From the NCBI RefSeq assembly GCF_032884065.1, contig NW_027062688.1, positions 919,981 through 983,980 of the forward strand: a DNA stretch of 64,000 nucleotides. The letters are read 5' to 3'. A program made the translations under genes and the position numbers. The notes below the pieces were generated by a model that was not told the DNA's origin, did not search any database, and saw only the letters and a program-made list of their open reading frames with translations. The DNA comes from Artemia franciscana (lineage: Eukaryota > Arthropoda > Branchiopoda > Anostraca > Artemiidae). Shown piece after piece: positions 45,428 through 57,000 of this stretch. Numbering within the stretch: the stretch's first letter is position 1; each line of letters begins with the position of its first letter.

Positions 45428-45652
45428 CGATCGACCAACTGAGCTCGCTCTTCTTTGTGTTTGCAGGTAACATAAGGTGTGCGGTCAGCTTCTTTTATTT
45501 CTGAACAGATTGTTTCCATGAGCAGAGAAGATGGTTTAGTTTGTTTATCATTGCCCTTTCTAGAATCCAAGCTCTGGATTGCTTGACTTCCATCGCCAGA
45601 CTCTAAGAAGAGGAGGGACTCATGGCTACGAGATGCTCTAAGTCTTCCAGGG
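45428..45652 (-). CDS. raskol: SynGAP/DAB2IP-family RasGAP (raskol-like), PH-region exon
   Basis: Internal exon of 225 bp. It follows a consensus acceptor (tttaatttcag at its upstream side) and ends at a strong donor, GTAAGTT. One base completes an upstream codon, 74 codons are open, and two bases (CG) are left over. The peptide opens PGRLRASRSHESLLF; the RSHESLL motif is a hallmark of the SynGAP/DAB2IP/RASAL2 Ras-GTPase-activating proteins, where it precedes the PH core. It ends YVTCKHKEERAQLVD, matching the family's 'C(R/K)..-ERD.W' helix at the end of the PH domain. The middle section (LESGDGSQAIQS and on) is not conserved as far as I can tell. These proteins bind membranes through PH and C2 domains and switch Ras/Rap off. 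The phase fits the 18856-18951 exon exactly (CG plus C gives Arg). The symbol is by family: insects carry one member, raskol. Orthology needs the catalytic exons, which are not in the window. Confidence 0.85.
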
Positions 45653-46320
45653 CTGAAATTAAATCTATCTCATCAAAATATCGCCACGGAGAATTTTCAA
45701 GTAAAAGATGTAACAAGTAAAAGAGCATGTAACAAGATGTAACAAGTAACAAGTAAACGATGTTCAAGTAAAAGATAACCAAAGCTTTACGCTTATTCTA
45801 CTTACTTATAACTCATTAAAATGCAACTGACTGAAACACTTCTCCATTTGATGTCGCGGCATCAAATGGAAGACGGAAAGCATTATTATCGTATTTTTGA
45901 TAGTCTAATATATTTAGAAAGTAGTTTAAATTAATAGTCTCTTATGGAATAAAAAATTATATTATATTCTAGTATTTATTATTACAGTATAGGCTATATG
46001 TTTAATAACGCATTATTAAACTTACACTTTAAATCTGACTATTAATCATACTTAATAACTTAATATTATATCTAACATAGGCCTATGAGGTGGTCTTTTC
46101 TGTTTGGCACACAAAATTTTCTTCATTTCTTCAAAATAAATCAAATTATCATTTTTAGAATCATCTTACATTTTATAATCATCAAAATTAATACAAAAGA
46201 TGCAACTTTTGTGCGAAATATAAAACATATCATAAGAAGGTATTTTGCACAGATAGTCTTAACCCTACAGTACATGTTTTTGTTGGTATATATATTTGTG
46301 TTTGCTTAAACATATTATAT
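45653..46320. other. No recognised feature upstream of the PH-region exon
   Basis: Upstream intron on the minus strand. It has a short GTAACAAGT-type direct repeat at 45715-45760. No further exon found. Confidence 0.45.
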
Positions 46321-46324
46321 AAAA

Positions 46325-47345
46325 AAACATTTTTTTTAAAACTGAAAGTAAGGAGCAACATTAAAACTTATAACGAACAAAATTATTACGCATAAGAGGG
46401 GGTCAACCCCCTCATAAATACCTCGCTCTTTACGTCAAAGTTCGAATTTTGTCTCAATTCTTTGAGAGTGACTCCTGAATCACAAAGGCCGTTTAATTAG
46501 AATAAACAGATCTTTTAAAAGTACAAAAGAGAACTTTAGAATAAAGAGCGTGACATTGACGAGGGAGTGACCGCCCTCATATTTGTAATAATTTCTGCTC
46601 GTTTTACGTTTCAACGTTGCTCCTTACTTTCAGTAAAAAAAAAAATTATTTCTGATAATTTTTTAAATAATGATGGAAATCCAGCTCCCTCTTCCATGAA
46701 AAACTCCTCCAATGAAAGATCCTTCCAAGTAATCTCCCCACCCCCACCAGAAAAATCTCCCCTGAAAACGTCTATTTACTTCCCAATAACCAAAACTATA
46801 TGCAAACAATGGGCAAAGTTCATAAACTTGCAGCATAAGTCATCCTCAAAGACAGTTATTAGATTTTTTGACTTTGCTTTACAAAATGTATATCTCAAAA
46901 TTTTGATCAGGTGAGTTTGGGGAAAAAGTGACCGTGGGAGGGGGCTAAGCGGCCCTTCAATATTTTTGATCACTTAAAAAGGACATAAAAACCTTTGACT
47001 TCTGATCAAATGAGCCCTCTCCCGGAATTCTATGATCACTGATTCAATATGATCACCTCTGAAAAAAAGCGCATCCGCGATCTTTCTTCTGAAAAAAAAT
47101 ATAAATTCCACAATTTTGTACATAGGAGCTTGAAACCTCTACAATAGGGTTCTCTAGTATGCTGAATATGATGGAGGATTTTCATTAAGATCAGTTGATG
47201 TTTCGGAGTATCTCCCCCTTTTTCAAAAATTGGGCAAATTTTCTCAGGCTAGTAACTTTTGATGGTTACCATTAAATAGAGTATCGGTTACTCTTGAGCC
47301 GCATTGCTTCTTACTTACAGATCGTTATCACGAACTGTGTGATAA
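46325..47345. mobile_element. Family 1 element, minus orientation with hairpin
   Basis: A hairpin (46325-46650, CTGAAAGTAAGGAGCAACAT ... GTTGCTCCTTACTTTCAG) is followed by a minus-orientation body. The body runs through GGGGGCTAAGCGGCCCTTCA and AGGAGCTTGAAACCTC to CGTTATCACGAACTGTGTGAT. Confidence 0.8.
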
Positions 47346-47779
47346 AAAAAATTGCTTTAGACAAATTGAAACTTATCAAACAAAGTAAAATTTTAGTTGA
47401 CAATAGATTATGGTTATTAACGACATATATTTGGGATTAGTTAGTCATTATCAATACAATAGAACACATGAATTTCTCATACACACACACACACCTATTA
47501 TGCTAACTATGAACCTAGGGGTTCACTCACTTTTAAAATCATATACAACAGGAACTGCGTGCCGTGCCTCGCTGAAAGGTGTCACACGTCTCGCAAGTAT
47601 GCCCCACACCAGTGTTGGAAAGTGAGTGATCCGTCTTGTCAAATATTGCAACACACACAGCTTCAACTCCCATCAAATAAACCAGATGCTGTTACTTTAT
47701 TTTTATTTATTTTTTAGAGAATGGTGAAAACTTGCATTCCATAATATATTTTTTTTCTTTTTAAAAGATTAAATAAGAA

Positions 47780-49190
47780 AAACAATTTTTTCAACAGAAA
47801 GTAAAAAGCAACATTTAAAACTTAAAACGAACAGTAATTATTACGTATATGAAGGGGTTGGTCCCCTAGTCATTACCTCGCACTTTAACGCATAAGTTCG
47901 AATTTTGTTCCAATTCCTTAAGAAATACCCCTGAATCACAGAGGCCGTTTAATTAGAATTAATTTTTAAAAAAAGGTTTCTTGAGGGAAGTAAAACGCGA
48001 AGTTGAAATTTAAAACGAAAAAAAATTATTGCTTCACAGTCTATCTAACATGTATCAACAAAATTAGTACAAATAAACCAAATAATCATGTTTCCCTATG
48101 TTTGTAGGATTAGAGAGAACTAGCACTTTACCAAAAACACAAAAACCAAGTATAAAAAAAAACAAGAATACTGATTTATTAGTTAAATCTGAGTACGTAG
48201 CCAGACAACAACAAACTAACCTATAAAGCTTTTCATAGTCTTACACCAGCTGTGATATCAGTAACTTTCAGAATACAGTTAAAATTATCTTAAAAACATA
48301 AGCATAAAAATAAATACTTCTATTAATAGCCGCAAAGTCACTGAACAGCATACACAAATATTGGATTGATTTATCAGGTAATATTATGGTCTCACCAGCT
48401 ATAATACCAATAGTGAATAATAAACAATCTTAAATTGTAAAAAATGAGCTTTAGTATTACTCAAAATGAAGATCAAATAAGCCATAATATGAACTCTGTA
48501 AGTCCGGTAATTTCTCTCTTTAGAACAGAAAATTTCAAAAATTTTAAAGCTTGATGGTCCTAATACTATCGGTTTCAAATATCGGTTTCAAATCGGTTTA
48601 AAATCGGTTTAATACTAATACGGTTTCACTTAAAATATGTCGACAAACTTGTCATGACATGTCCTTTTCACAACCAAAACAAGAAGTCAGTCACTGAACT
48701 GAGGCATTGTGCAGAAGTGTTTCCAAAACGACAAAAAAATAAGCAACAATCCTAAGATGCTTTTTTTATACTGTTAAAAGTGTCCTTAATCGGTTTGCTA
48801 TACTGTACCAAAACTCCTATATTGTTTTTTAGTAAAGCACTAGTTTTCTATAATTCATTTTCTATAGTTCTCCTACAAACATAAGGAAATATGATCATTT
48901 GGTTTATTTGTACTAACTTTATTGATATATGTTAGATAGACTGTGAAACAATATATTTTTTTTTTCGTTTTAAGTTTCAACTTCGCTCTTTACTTCCCTC
49001 AAAATACTTTTTTTTTTCTAAATTAATCTTTGCCCGTTTTTAATTTAAATTTAATGCAGAGGCAACACTGCAATGATTTTTTGTATTTTTTTTCAGGGGA
49101 AAGCGGCAGCCCCCTCATATAAGGAATAATTTCTGTTCATTTTAAGTTTTAATGTCACTTTTTAGTTTCAGTTGAAAAAAATTATTTAAT
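47780..49190. repeat. Foldback repeat with 740-bp spacer
   Basis: 47970-48120 (AAGTAAAACGCGAAGTTGAA, CACAGTCTATCTAACATGTA, ATAAACCAAATAATCATG) is inverted at 48868-48990. The outer parts carry family 1-like arms (AAAACGAACAGTAATTATTA and TTCATTTTAAGTTTTAATGT). The spacer 48126-48860 shows no gene. Confidence 0.7.
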
Positions 49191-49547
49191 TTCTGATCTT
49201 TTTCAGGTAATGCCAAGAAATTTATCCTACGCCAAATCTTGTAAGATTTTCCTACAAACATAAGGAAATATGATTATTTGGTTTATTTCTACTAATTTTA
49301 TTGATATATGTTAGATAGACTGTGAAACAATATTTTTTTTGTTTCAAGTTTCAACTTCGCTCTTTACTTTCCTCAAAAAATTTTTCTTTCTTTAAATTAA
49401 TCTTTGCCCATTTTTAATTTAAATTTAATGCAGAGGCAACACCGCAATGATTGTCTGTATTTTTTTGCGGGGGGAAGCGGCAGCCCCCTCATATAGGGAA
49501 TAATTTCTGTCCATTTTAAGTTTTAATGTCGCTTTTTACTTTCAGTT
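48868..49547 (+). repeat. 365-bp tandem duplication (units 1 and 2)
   Basis: ACAAACATAAGGAAATATGA to TACTTTCAGTT is repeated at 48868-49178 and 49255-49547, linked by TTATTTAATTTCTGATCTTT and CCAAATCTTGTAAGATTTT. A third unit follows at 51775-52160, split off by the family 2 insertion. Confidence 0.85.
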
Positions 49548-51770
49548 AGAGCTAAGAGGTCATGTGGCACTAGTGACGAGGCAAGAAGAGCTAAGAGCCA
49601 AGAGCTCATATGGTATGAGCTCTAACAAAATTCTAAGAATCAATATATTGATTTAAAAGGAAAAACAGAGGCTTAATGCCGGTCGGGATTTAAAATAAGA
49701 GCTCTGAGTCACGATGTCCTTCTAAATATCAAAATTCATTAAGATTCGATCACCCACTCGTAAGTTATAAATACCTCTTTTTTCTAATTTTTCCTCTCCC
49801 TTTAGCCCCCGAGATAGTCGAATCTGGGAAAACGACTTTATCAAGTCAATTTGTGCAGCTCCTTGACACGCCTACCAATTTTCATCGTCCTAGCACGTCC
49901 AGAAGCACCAAACTCGCCAAATCAGCGAGCCCCTCCCCCCAACTCCCCCAAAGAGAGCGAATCCAGTACGGTTACGTCAATCTTGTATCTAGGACATTTG
50001 CTTATTCTATCCACCAAGCGTCATCCCAATTCCTCCACTCTAAGCGTTTTCCGAGATTTCCTATTTCCACTTCCAACTCCCCCCAACGTCAACAGATCTG
50101 GCCGGGATTTGAAAGAATAGATCTGAGACTTGAATTCCTTCTTAATATCAAATTTCATTAAGATCTGGTCACCCGTTCTTAAGTTAAAAATACCTCAATT
50201 TTTCCAAATTAACATCCCCCAGTTCCTCCAAAGAAGACGGATCCATTCCAATTATGTCAATCACGTATCTAGAACATGTGCTTATTCTTCCCATCAAGTT
50301 TCATCCCGATCTCTCCACTCTAAGCGTTTTCCAAGATTTCTGTTTCCCTCCTTCAACCCCCTATGGCCCCGGATCCCATTCGAGTCGAAAATGGAGCATC
50401 TGAGACATAAGATCCTTCTATATATCAAGTTTCATTAACATCCGATCACCTATTCGTAAGATGAAAATGCCCCAATTTTCACGATTTCCAAGAATCCCGG
50501 TTTCCCCGGGATTTTAGGTTCCCCCCAAACTCCCCCCAATGTCACAGGATCTGGTCGGAATTTAAAATAAGAGCTTTAAAGCACAAGATCCTTCTAAGCA
50601 TCAAATTTCATCTGGTCACCCGTTCCTAAGTTACAAATACCTCATTTTTCCGAATTACCCCCCCCCCCCAACTCCACCAAATAGAGCGGATCCGGTCTGG
50701 CGCTGTCAGTCACGTATCTTTGACTTATTTTTATTCTTCCGATCCAGTTTCATCCTGATCTCTCCGCTTTAAGTATTTTCTAAGATTTCAGGTCCCCACC
50801 CCAACTGCCCCCCATAATGACGCTGGATCCAGTTGAGATTTAAAATAAGAGATCTGAGTTACGAGGTCCTTCTAAATATGATGTTTCATGAAGATCCGAT
50901 CGCTCCTTCCTAAGTTAAGAAATACGTCATTTTTTCCAATTTTCAGAATTAACACTCCCCCCCCCACCAATAGAGCGGACCCGTTCCAATCATGTCAATC
51001 ACATATCTAAGACTTCTGCTTATTTTTTCCACCAAGTTTCATACCAAACCCTCCACTCTAAGCGTTCTTCATAATTTTAGGTCCCCCAAAAAACTCCCCC
51101 CAATGTCACCAGATCCGGTGGGGATTTAAAATAAGAGCTCTGAGACAAGATATCCTTCTAAATATCATCAAATTTCATTGAGATCCGATCACCCGTTCGT
51201 AAGTTAAAAATACCTCATTTTTTCTAATTTTTCAGAATTAACCCCCCCCCCAACTTCCCCACGGAGAGTGGATCCGTTCCGATTATATCAATCATGTATG
51301 TAGGACTTGTGCTCATTTTCCCGATAAGTTTCATCCCGATCCCTCCACTCTAAGCGTTTTCCAATATTTTATGTTTCCCTTCCTAACTACCCCCCTTAAT
51401 GTTACCAGATCCGGTCGGGATTTAAAATAAGAGCTGTGAGAGACGATATCCTTCTAAACATCAAATTTCATTAAGATCTGGTCAAAATAATTTCAAAATA
51501 TACTTCATTCTGGTTCAAAAAATACTTCATTTTTTATATTTTTTCCGAATTAACCACAAACCCCCCCACTCCCCCCCAGATGGTCAAATCAGAAAAATGA
51601 CTATTTCTAATTTAATCTGGTTCGGTCCCTGATACGCCTGCCGAATTTCATCGTCCTAGCTTACCTGGAAGTGCCTAAAGTAGCAAAACCCGGACCGACA
51701 AACCATACAGACAGACAGACCGACAGAATTTGCGATTGTTATGTCACTTGGTTAACACCAAGTGCCATAA
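49548..51770 (-). mobile_element. Family 2 element, complete copy with terminal hairpin
   Basis: On the plus strand it opens AGAGCTAAGAGGTC and closes CACTTGGTTAACACCAAGTG CCAT, an 8-bp stem with a 4-nt loop close to the end. Between them are tandem units of about 280-290 bp plus one short (170) and one long (419) interval. Landmarks are at 49753, 50172, 50449, 50619, 50903, 51192 and 51485. It interrupts a 365-bp repeat whose intact copies show the pre-insertion sequence (TTTCAGTTGAAAAAA). One-sided terminal hairpin, no evident long terminal inverted repeats and a tandem core recall non-autonomous Helitron-like (HINE/DINE) elements; this assignment is tentative. Confidence 0.85.
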
Positions 51771-51774
51771 AAAA

Positions 51775-52240
51775 AACAATTATTTAATCTCTAATCCTTT
51801 TCAAATAATGCCGAGAAATCTATCCTACACCAAATCTTGTAAGATTTTTCTACAAACATAAGGAAATATGATTATTTGATTTATTTGTACTAATTTTATT
51901 GATATATGTTAGATAGACTGTGAAACAATATTTTTTTTTTTTTTGAGTTTCAACTTCGCTCTTTACTTCCCTCAAAAAATTTCTTTCTTTAAATTAATCT
52001 TTGCCCGTTTTTAATTTAAATTTAACGAAGAGGCAACACCGCAATGATTTTTTGTTGTTTTTTTTTCGGGGGGAAGCAGCAGCCCCCTCATATAGGGATT
52101 AATTTCTGTTCATTTTAAGCTTTAATGTCACTTTTTACTTTCAGTAGAAAAAAAAACAATTATTTAATTTCTGATCTTTTTCAAATAATGCCGAGAAATC
52201 TATCCTACACCAAACCTTGTAAGACTTTTAAGGTTTTCAA
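51775..52240 (+). repeat. 365-bp repeat, unit 3 plus partial unit
   Basis: Continues the 48868-49547 duplication after the family 2 element. A further partial unit starts at 52150 (AATTATTTAATTTCTGATC) and ends near CCTTGTAAGACTTTT. Confidence 0.8.
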
Positions 52241-52790
52241 AATCTAAGCAAAATATTGGTATGGTAACCTATTTCACTTAAAAACATACGCCTTCCCCCA
52301 GATAAAAACCAAAAAACATTAGCCAAACAGGTTTGGAATAGCAATAAACTAGAAAAAGTTGGAAACTAACCTAACCACTAGATAAATATCACAGAAAAAA
52401 ACATTCAAATAGGTTCTTAGTGCTATAATTTCTCTATATACGTCACAAATATTTTTATTCTGTTTATTGAATAGAAAAAAAAGCGAAATAACATGAATAA
52501 ATAAATATAACAATGAGTGATCATTCTTAGAAGATACAACTTTGAGTGGTTCTAAAACCATATGCCTACACTTCTCCAAGCCCTAAGTGGCAAGGGATTG
52601 GGGTCCAGGGCGCACTTTGTACCCAAAATAGTGCATGGAACATTTCACAATTCACAAAAGAAAATTCAGAAAAATGGAGAATTAGCTGAAAAATAATCAT
52701 TTATAAGGCAAAAAACCATGATTGAAAAAAAAAAAATGCCTGATTAAGAAACTGAACATTTGCCATTCTGATTCAAAGTCTAGCGCGCTA
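52241..52790. other. No recognised feature
   Basis: AT-rich. GGGCGCACTTTGTACC near 52608 weakly echoes the 45.2-kb dispersed repeat. Confidence 0.4.
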
Positions 52791-52791
52791 G

Positions 52792-54649
52792 TCAAACAGT
52801 TCGTGGTAACGAACTGTAGTAAGGAGCGACCCGGCTCAATAGTTACCGAAATATTTACATACCAATATTTACATCAAAAGAATCACATTTTAATGCAGAT
52901 TTTAAATATATAAGTTTCATCACCCAACAAAAGTCTTACCCAACAAAAGTTACGAGCCTGAGAAACTTTGCCTTATTTTAGAATATAGGGAGAAACACCC
53001 CCTAAAGGTCATAGAATCTTAACGAAAATCACACTATTGAATTCAGCGTATCAGAGAAACCCACTTTCGAAGTTACAAGCTCCTATCTACAAAAATGTGG
53101 ATATTCGTATTTTTTGCCTGAAATTTTTTTTGCCGTATTTTTTTTCCAGGGGTGATGGTATCCACCCAGTGGTCCTAGAAGATTGCAAGAGGGCTCATTC
53201 TAACGGGAATTAAAATTTCTAGTGTCCTTTTTAAGTGACCGAAAAAACTGGAGGGCACCTAGGCCCCCTCCCACGCTCATTTTTCCCAAAAGTCGCCGAA
53301 TCAAAATTCTGAGATAGCCAATTTATTCACCATAGTCGAAAAACCTTGACCAGTGTTTACATATAGTAATGGTTATTGGAAAGTGTACAGACGTTTTCAG
53401 CGGGATTTTTTGGTTTGGGAGGGGGGGAGAAGTTGAGCGGGGTGAGGATTTTTCCATGGAAAAATTTATCATATGGGAAGAGAATTTCAAAGAAGAGGGC
53501 GCAGTTTACTCCTTACTTTCAGTTTTTCAACTGAATGTAAGGAGCAGCATTATAGCTTAAAACGAACAAAGATTATTACGCATATGAGGGGGTCACCTCC
53601 TCCTGATACCTCGCTCTTAACGCTAAAGTATTTTTAATAATTTCAATTATTTATTCTACGGCCTTTATATATATTAAATAAAAAAAACAAGTTTTTTTAA
53701 CTGAAAGTACGGAGCGACATTAAAACTTAAAACGAACAGAAATTACTTCGTATATGAAAGAGGCTGCTTCCTCATCAACGCCCCGCTCTTTACGCTAAAG
53801 TTTGACTCTGTCTCTCAATTCTTCTTTTTAAAACAGTAAAAAACTGAAAGAACTTTTTCATATTTATTTTTTCATTGTTTTTTTTAAATAATGCTAGTAA
53901 ATCCTGCGCTCCCTTCATGGAGATTTTATCGATGACAAATTATCGATGGAAAGTTCCCCCAGCATATCCCCCTCTTCTCAACCCCTCCCCCAACCAAAAA
54001 AATCCTCCTGAAAACGCCTGTACACTTCCCAATAACCATTACTATACGTAAGCATTGGTTAAAGTTTGTAACTTGTTGCCCCTCCCATGGGGACTGTGGG
54101 GGAGTAAGTCGTCCCCAAAGACATAGTTATAAGGTTTTTCGACTACGCTGAATAAAATGGCTATCTCAGAATTTTGATCCGTTGACTTTGGTAAAATAAT
54201 TAGCGTGGGAGGGGGCCTAGGTGCCCTCCAATTTTTTGGTCACTTAAAAAGGGCACTAGAACTTTTCATTTCCATTAGAATGAGCCCTCTTGCAACATTC
54301 TAGGACAACTGGGTCGATACGATCACCCCTGGGGAAAAAAAACAAAAAAAAAACAAACAAATAAACACGCATCCGTGATCTGCCTTCTGGCAAAAAATAC
54401 AAAATTCCACATTTTTGTAGATAGGAGCTTGAAACTTCTACAGTAGGGTTCTCTGATACGCTGAACCTGATGGTGTGATTTTCGTTAAGATTCTATGACC
54501 TCTAGGGGGCTTTTCCCCCTATTTTCTAAAATAACGCAAATTTTCCCAGGCTCGTAACTTTTGATGACAAAAACTAAATTTGATTTTTTAGAGTTTGGTT
54601 ACTATTGAGCCGGGTCGCTCCTTACTACAGTTCGTTACCACGAACTGTT

Positions 54650-54652
<3 letters not shown>
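52792..54652. mobile_element. Family 1 palindromic element, 1.86 kb
   Basis: Both ends carry the family 1 terminus in inverted orientation: TCAAACAGTTCGTGGTAACG at the left, and CGTTACCACGAACTGTTTGA at the right. The arms (52792-53530 and 53840-54652) are inverted copies of the body. The centre has a plus-oriented second module and one hairpin arm (53675-53850). No protein frame is recognised. Confidence 0.85.

Positions 54653-54722
<70 letters not shown>
54652..54722. repeat. (AT)n microsatellite at the end of a family 1 palindrome
   Basis: A pure AT run that begins at the last base of the family 1 terminus (...GAACTGTTTGA). Confidence 0.96.
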
Positions 54723-54725
<3 letters not shown>

Positions 54726-55690
54726 GCCAATATATTATAGATCAATATATTATATTGATCTTAAGGACGGCAACAGGTTTTAGTTTGAGACGTTAAATTA
54801 ACATAAAATAAACTATATGCATCCAGGTTGTTGAATCAACAGGTTTGCAATATCATACAAACAGATGAAAACAGATAAGGGCCATAAGGTGAAACTTTCA
54901 GAGAATGTTGAGAGGGGCGTTGAACTTAATCAGCATCTTCATCCCGGTTGTCAAAAGAGTGCAGCTGTAATATTCAGAAACGGCTAAAAATATAAATTGG
55001 AACTGTGGGAAAATGCTGACAGAAAATGCTGAGGGGGATTGTTGGGCCCCTGACCCTGACTATCAGATAAATGTCCTTTTTCTCACGTTCTTTTACTCTA
55101 ATGGTAAAGACAACTTGGCTTTCACTTCACGATGCCGGGGCGTTTAAAACCATTGAATCGAATGAGGGTACCAGTAAATATAGTGAGGGTAATGTTGATT
55201 AATTCAGTAGACTCTTCTCCTTATTGATCGGCATCCCATTGACTGCAGAAGATGTGATTTTACATTTTTAGCGTTTCCTTATTTTCCTAGCAGTTTAAGA
55301 TCTGAGTTCAAGCTTTTCTTAAGTATAAAGGGAGTAAAAGGGAGTTATATTTCCTAATAGGCTACGCTTATGATTATTCTCTAACTCTTTTAGGTTGGGG
55401 AGGGGGTCTTTGGGCGAGTTCTTAGTACATGTTGAGGTGCGACACCTATATTTCAAAATATTGGTAGATACCCCTTCCCATACATCTTAATAGTGGTTGC
55501 AATGGGTTCTCATCGTATCGTCTTCAGTTATTTTAGATAATCTAGGTAGGTATGCGTTTATTTCATCAAATAAAAATTACTAAAATTACACTTACAATCA
55601 ATAATATACTGCTCAATTTAGGGACCTAAAATGTCCATGTTCAGCAGCAAAACTACAACAAATAAATGATAACTATTCATTCAAAATCAA
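54723..55690. other. No recognised feature
   Basis: Mixed sequence with no bounded repeat or supported exon. Confidence 0.4.
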
Positions 55691-55813
55691 AGAAATACGC
55701 AAAAAAAAAAGAAAGAAAAAAAAAAAAAAAAGACGAAACACTATACAATCTCTAAACAGCCATCTCTCATCATAAAAAAAGAAAAAAAGGGATAAAAATT
55801 TAAACAATATAAT

Positions 55814-57000
55814 TTATAATTTATTCAAAAAATAATTTTTTATTCTTACTTTAAATAACATAAGATTTTCAGAACACCTAACACTCTCTGGAATTGAGTT
55901 CCAAATAACAACACCTACATGTTTAATCATAAACCCAGATCGCGTTGTATGCCTGATTTCACTAGTCAGCTGATCAGAGCTCCTAGTAGAATAATCGTGA
56001 TAATTTAATTATATCGATAAAAACTTCTAAAATATTGAGGAGACAATCCATTTAAAACCTGGTATACAAAAATTAAAATCTGCTGAGATTTAATAAAATC
56101 AATATTCAAAATATCTAAATCTCTAAGACAATCTCTAGTACTACCACACGCAAGATACTCACCCAAACTTCTAACTGCCTTATTCTGCATAATCTGGACC
56201 CTTTTTACATGACTAGAAAAATTGCTTGCATACAATGAACAACCATACACTAAATAAGGATGGACAATTGAATAATAAATTGCTTTCAGGACATGTAGAG
56301 GAAAAAAACTATTAAATCTTCTTAAAATACCGACTCCGCGAGCCAATTTTGACGATAAAACTTTGCAATGATGAATCCAACTAAAATTTACATCAAAATA
56401 AAATCCTAGATATCTACATTGAAAAACCTGACTAATGGAAACACCTTGTAAAAGAATACTATGACAGTTATTTACAACTTTACCAATACGACTAAATATC
56501 ATATAATTAGTCTTCTCAGTATTCACTGCAAGAAAACTATGCTTTGTGAACTGAGATAAATTCTCCAAAGCTACATTAGTTATCTCTATAAGATCTTCGA
56601 CAGATTCCCCAATCACTGTAAGCGCTGTGTCATCTGCGAATGATGTAACTACGGCACCAGGAATGTAAAAACGCATTGTATCCACGTATATAAGAAACAG
56701 TAAAGGTCCTAATACCGAACCTTGGGGCACTCCACAATTCACATTGAAGGGTTTCCCTACCACATCATCTGTCATAACTTTGATGGACCTACCATGCAAG
56801 TAAGACCTAAACCAATCCAAACACTTCTCACGGACTCCCAAACAAGCTAGCCTACTTAGTAAAAGATTAAAATCAACGGTATCAAATGCTTTTTTAAAAT
56901 CTATGAACACAGTAAGAGGGATAAGATTCCTTAACAACCACCACACCCTACACCCTACAATCACCACAAACTCGTTCAATTGATGGTGACAGCATTAGAA
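55814..57000 (-). pseudogene. 5'-truncated CR1/Jockey-like retrotransposon RT
   Basis: An open frame at 56005-56979 (324 codons) carries FIDFKKAFDTVDFNLLLSRL (motif A), GVPQGSVLGPLLFLIYVD (motif B) and FADDTAL (motif C, FADD), then the RT thumb (HPYLVYGCSLYASN). This series is usual for CR1/Jockey-type non-LTR elements. The frame ends at TAA at 56005-56007. A shift of frame restores similarity: downstream minus-strand sequence to the stop at 55814-55816 encodes TRSGFMIKHVGVVIWNSIPE, the common C-terminus of these elements. The endonuclease and ORF1 are absent. A T-rich 3' region on this strand (55690-55800) may be its 3' UTR. Confidence 0.8.

Noticed and set aside
47500..47680. Minus-strand open stretch (MGVEAVCVAIFDKTDHSLSN) as an upstream RasGAP exon
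   Set aside because: No consensus donor in the required phase and no resemblance to the N-terminal part of the SynGAP family.
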